Notes under the pieces: generated by a model | Told to the model about the DNA's origin: nothing | The model's database searches: none | What the model saw: only the letters and a program-made list of their open reading frames with translations | From: Panorpa germanica | Taxonomy: Eukaryota > Arthropoda > Insecta > Mecoptera > Panorpidae | Length of the DNA stretch: 64,000 nt | Assembly: GCA_963678705.1 (NCBI GenBank) | Contig: OY783214.1 | Location: 2,914,001 to 2,978,000 of the forward strand | Reading direction: 5' to 3' | Position numbers and translations under genes: made by a program | Shown: in pieces, positions 32,098 through 44,000 of the stretch | Position numbering within the stretch: position 1 is the first letter of the stretch | Layout: every line of letters starts with the position of its first letter

Positions 32098-35000
32098 ATG
32101 AGCGAAAATCCTAACGATAATCCTGATGAGAGTTTGAACAGAATTCCCTCTTCATATAGATCATTTACAAGTTTATCATCTTCGACAACTGAGGACTCTG
32201 AAATAAATATGGCGAAGATTCAAACAAGACGAGTCTCATTTCCAAGTAGCAATAATCAACTTGTTACTGGATATTTAGAACCAGCAAATCCCTGGGCATT
32301 AGGTATGTACATGTAATAATAATATTATATTTGTGATTACATTTTTACAAAGGAAGAGTTTTGCTATTTTATGCATCTTGTCAAAAACAATTTTGAATGA
32401 TTATATATTTACATTTGCTTTTATTTAATTTGTTAAAAGTCTGAAATTGTAATTGTTACCTAATTATATTTGTTGTCCTCATACTTTTAAAATGATATAT
32501 TTTACCTTTCAATTTCAAGTTATAATAAATTAGAATGATTATACATGTATGTATATAATTGATGCATTTTTGACACCTCTCTGATGATAAAGTCAATTTA
32601 GTTATAATAGTATATTTATGAACGGATATATTATATATTATAGCTACGGAAATATTCATATAAATGCATATTCATATCTAGAGCCATTTTTAATTTTAAA
32701 ATAAAAAAAACCATTCAGATTTCAATACAACGCGTTTTGCACTCTTTACGATGTATATATAATTTAAATTGCTTTTAATGCAAGTGGCTCATTATACTTT
32801 TTAATAAATGATAAAGTTTTACAAGGCTTCAAATTGGTTCATATGCTGCGAATAATGCTTTAAGGAATTAGTGATTAATTATATCAAGATATTAAACTGG
32901 GAATTTAATTATTTTTGTTTAATATTATGTAATAATTTTTTCTTAATAATAAAAGTAAACATATCAGTATTTCGGAAGTTCATATCGGTGCCTTTTAGCA
33001 AACTGCAGGAGAGCACACACCTTTTATTAGCATAAACTGGACCCTTTAGTCATACATTCTCAATTACTTAAACATCATTTTAACCCCTATTTTAATAGGG
33101 CTTTCCATCTGGTGTACCTGCCATTAAATCCGCCACTGTTAATAAAAACCGATCCTAAATATTCCTTGAGCTTCAGACTTTTGTGAGAATTTTACTTCAC
33201 TCCATTCACTCGTACTTCATTTGTTTTTTGACAGTTGTGTTGTCTTCATATTTATATAATAATATTTGACATTTTGATGTACGAGTATAAATACATACCG
33301 TAAGCTTGGTAAATTTTGTCTGAATTTTTCGACTTTAAAATTCATTTGCGTGACCTATCTCTTTAACACTCTGTTTTATAATACAGTTTGCAATTCTTTA
33401 GAAGAGACGGACATGACGTCAGGTGTTTTACCTTTTTTTTAAATAAATTTTCATCTCTTTCATGATTACAGGGACAAAAATTAAATTTTAATTGTTTATA
33501 TCTTGATATCTAAAAAAAAAGAATAATTGATCATTTGTTGAATAATTGAAGTTTGTGGTTTGGTATATGTATGACTTCATTTTTATTATTACATATTCGT
33601 AAAACTCAGATTCTTGTATTTATTGCTTTAGGTGCCCTTGGTAATTATGCAATAACATAATTAAATATTTAATTACAATTTAATCATCAGTGTTTCTTGT
33701 CAATCTATTATTATATTGCCCATTGACTATAAAAGTATATAAGCATATCTACGAGTGCAACAAAAAAAATTTTTTTCCAAGAATTTTGTGGCACAGTTTA
33801 TATTTATTACGTTTACTTACGTTTATTATTTACGTTAAATATTTTCCGAGTAACATTTTACGAGAGCAGTTTGTAAGTCAGTGACTTTGAATTTCCCGCG
33901 CAGTAACTTTAAATGCAACACTCATCCCGTCAACTACTATCTACTAATAGACTACTGTCAAATTTTAAGCAAGCTGCGTAATTTAGTTTGTTTTGGACAG
34001 CCATTGAAAGTAGACAACATCGTGAATTTTAACGAAAATGGGAAAAAATGTATTTTGTGTGCTGATTAAGCATTTTTTGCGTAAAAAACCATCACCGGAA
34101 CCAAGGAAAGGCTTGATAAATACTATGGGGATTTTGCACCATCAATTTAAATGGTAAAGAAGTGAGTTGCGTTGTGGTCGTACCGGTACAAGTGACGCCG
34201 ATCGTTCAGGTCGCCCAAAAGAGGTCGTCACGTTAGAAATAGTCGGTAAAATGCATGGAAATGATATTAGACAATCGGAGAGTGAAAGTGCGTGAAGTTG
34301 CTGAGGCTGTAGGCATCTCAACTGAGCGGGTACATCACATTTTAAATTAATATTTGAACATGAAAAAGCTATCTGCGTAAAGCGTTGGGTGCCGCGATTG
34401 GGTCACCATGGCAAAAATCCATAAATTGGTGTACGAACTGCTACCCCATCCAGCCTATTCTCCAGATTTAGTTCTTTGCGACTATTTCCTGTTTCCAAAC
34501 GATTTGCACTAACAAAGAGGTCATCACTGAAATCACTTAAACAAAGGTCTATTTTGAGGGTCTTGAGAAAACCTATTATTTGGAAGACATAAAAAAATTG
34601 GAAAAAGGCTGAAATAAAAAATATATTGAGCTTAAAGGAGACTACACAGTAAACAATTTGGTGAAGTGTCCCTTTTTGTGACGTTTCTATCACTATTTCA
34701 CTCCAATTATAGTTCGCAACTTTATCTTCATTTGTATTCCGACAGGTGGAGTGGTTTCGCCATTTGTAGCCGATAAAATAGATATTTCATATGAACGACT
34801 GTGAGAAATTGAACTATAAATTAACTCTTTCATGACAAAAAAGTCATGCACATCTTCAATATGATGTCAAAGTGACTCCAAAATGTTTATTGCCGAAAAA
34901 ATATCTTTTATTGAGAAATAAAGCGCTTTTTTAAAAGAACTACCTCGTGGAATGTTACAATTATAACCTCTACAGTTCTTTAACAAATTTATACTGGGCT

Positions 35001-38000
35001 ATTTAAATAGGCCTTCGTATAAATACGGAGTCGAATTAATAAAATTATCTAAAGTCTGATATTTTTCACCCACTACACAGCCTTATTTTGTTATTTACGG
35101 TCAATATTGGTCAATATCAATTAATTTTATTTTCAAATTTTAAATAAGGGCATCAACTAAGTTCAAAACAATATTTACAAAGTTTATTTGCTCCAATGAC
35201 AAACTGTTATCTGAACATCACAATTTTGTTTCAATATTTATTCGTCTAGTTGGTGTTATCATGAAATAAATAATATTCGATAAAACATTTTATTTTTCAG
35301 ATATTTAAAACAAATCGAAATACTCATCTATGCTAAACAAACTTTTATCAAACATACAAATGACATAATTTGTTGTTTTTTTAATAAATATTTTAATCTC
35401 TGTCGGCAGATTAGAATAACTAGGGAACAATGTTTATAAATTCAGTTAAAAATCTATTTGAAGATCAATTTCACTGATACCGCATGTGTTTACTGATTGA
35501 TTGGGTTTGGTGATATCAGTGTTGCAAGTACATGATTTGCAGGGGCTGATGTTTATTTCCCTGGGATAATGTAAAACAAATATAATGTGATGAATATGTA
35601 CCAATTGCGAGTGCTGTTCCTGAAGTAACCACCGTGTGCCTATAAATGAAAAACTCGCATGAATAGAAATATTTTATTATGAACCTCTTAAAAGCTTTTC
35701 TCCATTTTTTAACATAGTCGCCATTTAAATTCAAGTATTTCTGCAAAAAGCTCGAACACCTGTGCAGCTCGCTACTTATCGAGCACATCATTTTCGGTAG
35801 CCTATTTTTTCGGTGACAATCTCATACAAAAACAGCTGGAGAAATGGGCTTGTGTCCTCATTTTTTAGTGGTCGATTTTTCAATTGATGTTAATAAATGT
35901 GTATTGGCGTGTCTATTTTAATAAATATCTAAATATTGACGGAGATATACCAATTAAAAGTTTGAATTGTAGTTTTAGCGCTAGAAATGGTCGGCCATAT
36001 TTGTATGACGTGAAATGCATTTTAACGTCAGTTATTTGTTGAGTAGATCAGTGCTGTGGTAATGTTTTGTAGCAGTTGGTAGTCAAATAATCAAGTCAAA
36101 TCAAAGAATAATAAGTTTTTATTGTATTTAACCCTGCTAAGGCAGACATAATATTGAAATTTGATTGTTCCTTGAAATAGCTGTAAATAATATTTGATAT
36201 TCTGGTATATAAATACATATGCAGAGATTTATGAGCTGTAAGGTTGGTAACCTTACACAAGGATTGGGATGTCAAATGCAGTTGGAATGTGTACAACGTT
36301 GAATCCCTTTAATAATTAAAGAGACAAAATGACTTTTTTAATTGTTAATATCTCTTAACATATAAAGAGTTATTAAAAAATAATTGAACATTTGAGGTTC
36401 TAGTAACCCACTTTATCAATATATAGTACACTTTTATAGAAATTAAGACATAGGACAAGCCCATTGGCGAAATATAAGTTCCCACGAACTTATTCGTTAA
36501 TTTTCTAGGTGAGATTATTACTGATTAAAAAACCTTACAGCTCCTCTATTCATCATGAATATTTGTTCTTCCATTTTTTAACAATCGGATGCATAACACA
36601 GTCGAATGCTGCATTAATAATGTTTGGGTCGTATCCTGCATATAATTCATGATGAATGTCTACATAGATCCTCACATTTGGCGGGAGTTTATATTCCAGC
36701 ACTCATTTTGTGAACGCGCGACAATACAATGATCCCAACAGGTCAGTTAGAAATTTACAAAGTCACCGACTGCACCAATATAACAATGATGTCGCCCGGG
36801 TCACTGCTAGTTGTGCTTCTCAACAACGCTAGTTTTTTTCCGAAAAACCCTCGTGATTAATTGACCTAATTGTTCACCCACAGCTGTATCAAAGGTCCCT
36901 AAAGCTTGAATTCTTCCAATAATAGCATAATCTTCCTAACATTTTGCTGATAACAAATAGGAACAGGGGTACTCTTTAATAAGTAATATCACTTATATAC
37001 ATTTAATTGGTTATGTGAAAATTATGTTATTTTTTAAATAGTATCAACCCTCCCAATCTTCCCCTATCTCCTATCACATATTCTATTTCTAGACTGTCTG
37101 TACTTCTCAAAAGTAAGTAATAATTTAGATTGCCGAATCGATGAAACATGGCGGCGACTGCTGTCTAATGTTTATTGTGTATATAAAAAGAAAATAGACA
37201 AAAACATGTAAAAGAATTATAGGGTCACAATCAGACTCGGCCCACAACCGTTATGTACGTTTATGTCATACATTTATGGAATGAAAGTATTTTATTCAGT
37301 TATAATTTTATTAGAGTGAATTTATCTTGAATATTTGGTTGGAACAAAAGTGACACTTGCTTCCAAGCTGGAGCAGTTGGCTTTACATTTTAGGCTAGAG
37401 TTTATAGAAACATTATTCAGGATTACATAACAAAATTAACAATTTTAAAAGTTAAGATTTGTAGCAACAGGAGTTAATTTTTTTTAAATGCCAATAATTT
37501 TTAAATATTCAACTTAAATTTTTTTTAATATTTTTCTGATAACTGTTATGACTTGGCCTATGATCCACTTTCGGCTTAACGTTGATTTCTGAGACACCCT
37601 GTATTTAAAAAAAATCTAGCTGTCTTAAAATTCTCTCTCGAAAACGTTGCTATATATTGTAATTTCAAATTTATTAAATAAATAATTTTGAAGTGTCTCT
37701 TTATACATTCATATGTTAACTATTTATTTTATAAACAGGATATTTATGTAACAGTTGTAGAAAGGTACAAAATTATTTTAAGATAGTATAGGCGTAAACC
37801 CGCTTATCTTAAGAATTTAATAGTAGCTGTTTTTAATGGGCTTGTATCTTATGTCTTAATTTCTATAAAAGTGTACTATATAGATATTGATAAGTGGGTT
37901 AATAGAACCTCAAATGTTCAATTATTTTTTAATAACTCCTTATATGTTAAGAGATATTAACAATTAAAAAAGTCATTTTGTCTCTTTAATTATTAAAGTG

Positions 38001-41000
38001 ATTCAACGTTGTACACATTCCAAGTGCATGTGACCTCACAACCGCTAGTTGTTATCTCTGTTATAGAACAGAGCGTAAAAGTGATATATTCTTGACAGAA
38101 GTCTGACAAGTTTACAGGTTACCAACCTTACAGCTCATAAATCTCTGCTATATGTATATATATATCAAAATATCAAATATTATTTACAGCTATTTCGAGG
38201 AACAATAAAATTTCAATATTATGTCTGCCGTAACAGGGTTAAATAAAATAAAAACTTATTATTCTTTGACTTGACTTGGTTATTTCGACTACCAACAGCT
38301 ACAAAACATTACCTACTGACCACTGACCTACTCAACAAATAACTGACGTATAAAATGCATTTCACGTCATACAAATGGCCGACCATCTCTAGCGCTAAAA
38401 CTACAATTAACATTTTTAATTGCTATATCTCCGTCAACATTTAGATATTTAATAAAATAGACACGCCAATACACATTTATTAACATCAAGTTCAATCAAC
38501 AATTGAAAAATCGACCCCTAAAAAATGAAGACACAAGTCCATCAGTAAAAAAAAAATGAAATTATTCTACCGATTGTGATGCGAGATATTTATAATAAAA
38601 TTGCACATAATTAACATGCCGATAAATTATAAAAAATTACATAGTTTCGCGTATATCTGCAAAACTGTTCTTAAGAATGATCTAAAAAAATTATATTTAA
38701 TAAAACAAAGAATTATGAAAATTTAGAAATGAAAATCATTATTTTATTGATTTGTTGAACAGATAAATAATTAAAGTAGAAATTACAAAAAAATAACAGC
38801 CGTGTAATGTGATAAAAATGTGAGATAAAAATAAATTAGTCTGCTATTAAGTATTTTAAAGGTTTTGTTCCGACTGTCGGAGTATGCTTTTCTCTCCGAT
38901 TGTCACGAGAAAAACTACCTTAAATGTTTATATACTATGATGTTTTATGAAATATGGGCATAATTGTAAGCGCATGCACTCACTGTTGAATCATTACTAA
39001 TTTTCAGAGAAGTGTTCTATTTTACATTGGGTCAGCTCAATCAATACCTATTAGAATTACAGCAAAATATTGTTAGATTGACAATAAGTATTCTTAAATC
39101 CCCGAAAAACGATTATGCACAAAAAATCCTATTGTCTAAATCATCAAAATTGAAGCTGGACGCCCAAATTAGTCAGAAAAGTTGACGCATTTAACGATTT
39201 ATTGACCATTTTCTGGATAGTTGTTGAAATCGTAAACCCTAAGGAGAGGTTTTTCTGTTCATAAATATAAAATTAGCCTAGCAATAAATCTGATCAACAC
39301 ATGATAACAATAAAATGAGTAACGAGAGTTGTGTTTTATTGTCGAGCGGTCGCCCCCGCATTGGCTTTGTGCCAATTTCTTTTGTATATTTATAATTTTT
39401 ATGTGAAGGTAAATTTTGGATGTATATGTGTACCTACTTATTACATGATTCATTTAATCGGATTATATTTAAACATAATTATTATTTATATTACTATTAC
39501 ACTTTTTTGGTTAGCATCTATTAATGACGAGACTATGTTGATGAATAAAGTCGAAGGTTTCTTAAAGATGTAATAGTGAATTGTTTTAAATGATAATATT
39601 CACTGTAACATCTCAAATTTTAAGACATTTTTGGAAACTTTTCCTACATTCTTTATTTTATTTTTTAGCAATAATATCTGAAATCTGTTTAAAGGTATTT
39701 AGTATTCATTTCTTTAAATAAAAAACTGCATGAAATTATTAAAAAAAATTGTTTATTTCCCATGAGCGGATTATTGATGCGGATAGACCATGTACCGACA
39801 AGGATATCTGTAAAGATTTACAAAAGAGGCTACAATTGACCTGTATTGGAATTTTTCTTACTTATGAAGATATCTTGTTTAAGTGGCAGTTTAAAGATTC
39901 GCGGTATGTAATGATCGATGTTCCACTTACTTCATTTTTTCTTTATTTTCAGTTGAAGTAATATCACCTGATGAATTGCAAGCTATATACAAGAAATCGT
40001 GCAAGAAACATAGCACAGATCCAATTCCAGTCGTCATAGATCACATTAAGGTAAGGTACTACATATTTGTATTTTGTCCATTGATATTGATTAGGTTGGG
40101 AAGTGATGTCGTATCTTCCAAACAGCTATGACACAGCGCAAAATTACGCATGTTGCAAAATTACAATCATTTATATTCAACACTTCGAACGACATCCTTC
40201 ATTTAATTCTACAGATACTTACTTTTCTATTGTTTTTCTACAATGACTAAATTAATATATCATCTTCCCTTTTTGCAGAATTTAACACCCACGGCTAAAC
40301 GTTGCAAGCTTCTGTCTCTGTCAGGAATTGCATTAAACGCTAGTATGTGTGAATCTCTTGAGGAAATATTTAAGCATGTACAGTACATCCGGGTGGAGCT
40401 TGCTGGATGCGGTTTGACTGATGACACAGCCGTCACGTTGTTTGATATGTTTGAATTCTATGACACTGTGGTTGAATTAGATATTTCTGAAAATGTAAGA
40501 ATGGGACTTCGAGCGTGGCAATCATGCTGTAAATTACTTAAATCTGTAAGTTGTTGAAATATTCATGTATTCTGCCGTACTCACTATCTACTCTCATTAT
40601 CTACCACTTATGAAATCTGAAAAAAAAATTCTTTAAATTCGTTTTACCTTTTTTCCTAGCGTCTCTACACTCTAAACGTCTATAGTACAAAAAGTATAAT
40701 GAGTATAAAATATACTCTGTAGTCTTAACTTTGTCATAGACAAGAATATATATTTTAATAATAATAACAAATATTTTTCTTTCAGTCACATTGTCTGCAA
40801 GTATTGGAAGCGAGATTTAGTGAATTGCATGAAAGCTATATGATGGCTATATGCAAAGCGCTTCGGGAAGGATCTAGTTTGTACACTTTAAAATTGGAAC
40901 ACTGTGGCATTAGTGGTCGAGGGATCGTAGCACTAGGTCAGTTTTGTAGTAAAATCATAATAAAAAATGAAACTTTGGTTTCATTGATAAATTTATATAG

Positions 41001-44000
41001 TCTAGTCATAATTATCCATAAATGTAACTAGGTCACTTAATGCGGCAAATTAACAGAAAAAAACTGGTAAATAAACTTTTCTAACAAAGTTCCGAATACT
41101 TTGCTGTATCAGCCTCCATTTTGAGAAATTGTTACGTTTGGAGAACTGATAACGAGTCGTCTTACTAAAATTTATTCTCTAAAATGACTTAGAACTTAAG
41201 GTTTCACAGTTTACTTGTCCTGTTTTTACCAGGAGACTCAAATGATTTTAAATAATAAGATAAATATTAGATAAGGATCTTAATAATTTCTGTTCATTTA
41301 ATAATAGATTTATAATTATTTTTAGTCACTGCATTAAAAGTAAATGGCTCTTTACGAGAGCTTTGGCTTGCTAACAATGACCTGACGCAAGTAGATGCAG
41401 CACAGTTGTCAAGTCTCTTAAGGGTGAATTTATTAATTCAACTTTTGGACGTTAGCAACAATTATATACAAGTAAAGAAAAATAAATATTGCGTTATAAA
41501 ATACTGCTCTAAATGTTATTATTTATATCATTTATAACATTTTAGGATCCAGGAGCAGAATATTTATTAGATGCTCTCATAGAACAAACAAACAACGTCA
41601 ATGCACAAAGAGCAATTAGAAGAGCGAAGAAGGCTGAAGAGGCAGCTTCATCTGGAAAAGAAACCGATTTTTCACAAGAAGATGAAGATGATGAAGATGA
41701 AATTAATGGTATGAAATCGTGCATATTGTGTTACTTTCAAAAAAATACCATTTGAGACAGTTTCTGTACGCAATGTTCATTTTTTCTGTATCTTTACTTT
41801 GTTACATGAATGAAAAAAGTATTGTTTCAAGATACAATAATATTATTATCAAATTTGCGTAAAGAATAATTCAAAATTTAATTTTAAATTAAAGTTCAAC
41901 TCAATTTAAATTTGTGCCCCATTAAAAACAGATATTTGTCATAGGAATAACATATACTTTAATTTGGGATATAAACAATATATTCAAGGCTTGAAATTTC
42001 TCATATATACTAATAAAGTTAACTATCAGTATTTCAAATGTCATCTGTTTTTAAATAAGTCAATATTATTGACAAGATATTAGCAATTTGTTAATTATTT
42101 AAATATTTTAGTAATGTAATAGAAATTTAATTTCTCCACTGTATGGAGTTCAAGCCGGAGTCGGTTGTACATTTTTTCCGACTATGCTGCGCTAGTTAAA
42201 AGAAACGAACAAGACCAAATTAAAATCATGAATATCAGTAATTATCAGTTATTAATTTTAAAATGAAGATAATAATAACTTATTTCATTTAATATTTCAG
42301 AATTATTTGATGAAGCCTCTATAACATCGATGCCTGGCATCGTTATGCCTACGCGGGTCAGACAAGAAGATGAAAGTTCAGGTATTTTGTTTACACCTTT
42401 CACACATTTTGGTACCCCTACTTTCTTTTAATTGTTTCTATGTAATTTTTGAATGCAGAATCCAAAATCCTATTTGGTATATCAGATCTAGTTTTTGAGA
42501 TACACTACATCGGCCTCTTGTAAAATAAAATCATCTTATTTTTTAACGAATGTTCATTTCACGTTATTAATATTACTATCTGCTTCAACTGCCAATTAGA
42601 AAAACAAAAAAAATATAAAATAAGGTTTTTATTGGCCAACAACATTTTATTGGCCAGTGCACTTTGTCTACATGCACTTATTTTAAACAAAATACAAGAA
42701 AATTTATTTTTCAGAATCAATAGATGAAATACCATGTTCATCGGAAAGATCAGAAGAGACACCTTCATCATCTAAAGCTTTAACAGAATTAATAGCCATG
42801 CCAGGTAGATCACAGAGTCCCACACCGCAGAGTATTATAAAGAAAGCTTCAATTAGTAGATCAAATTATGTACAATTATTACGACCAGAATTTGATGAAA
42901 ATGAACCGGAAGAACAATTTAAAGTTATTGCAAAACCATCTTTAAGTGATACAGCACTAACATCACATGTGTCTGCCCCTAATATTTTTGGGACCGGTCT
43001 AGCTGTATTAATAATGTGGAATAATCGGCTAACAAGGAGTTCATCTACACATTTAAAAAGAGCCTTAGTGAGTTTTGTTACTAGTAATATCATATGATTC
43101 TTTAAATTATTTATTAGATGTGAACCCTGTATTATTTGTAAATGGCTATGTGAACGCAACATTTATGAATAGTCTAGTCGCAACTATGCAGAAATGTGTC
43201 TCAAGTATCTCAATCGTCGTAATTGAGGCTGAAAAGTTTGTTTACCAGCTTTTCCGCCAATTTGCCGCTTTTAGATTTAAGAGACATATTTCTGGATTTA
43301 TGGAATTAAAAAGTTTTTATAAGTGGTTAATATTTTCAGGAAACGAACGAGAGTTTAGAGATTTTAAATATTGGACAAAATTTAATGAGTAACGAAATAC
43401 TAATAGATATGAATCCAGTTTTGAAAAACAATACAACACTTCTCAGTCTGGGAATGCAAACAACTCATTTAACTTGTGACGGTGTTATAATATTAGCAGA
43501 TATACTTGTGTCTAATAAAACGCTCAGAGTAATTATTGCAGGGAAATGCAGTAGATTCTTCACTATTGAGTATTTATATAATTTATATCTTGAATTTATT
43601 GGTTTTACAGAGGATAGATTTAAGAGATAATAATATCCAATTAGCTGGTATAAAAGCATTAGCCGAGGCTATGAAAGTCAACCGTTACATTATACAGCTA
43701 GATTTAGATGAGAGACCAAGAAGACTACCTGTAAGTAAAGTAAAATTCATTTTGCATTAAGTGTTATCCAGATAATTGCATCATAAACTGCTTAGTTTTT
43801 GTCACCCTTTTATTTAAGTAAGTCGATTGATGATTTTTCGAAATTTAAGGGGCACAGCCCGGTAATAAGTTCTATGAATATTTAAGATAGAAAATTTTGC
43901 CAATTACCTAACCAGTAAGTGTCAACTTTTTATAATTTCGACATGAAACTGTTCGAGTAAATGCATATTTACAATATTTTCAGGACAGTCATATATAACA

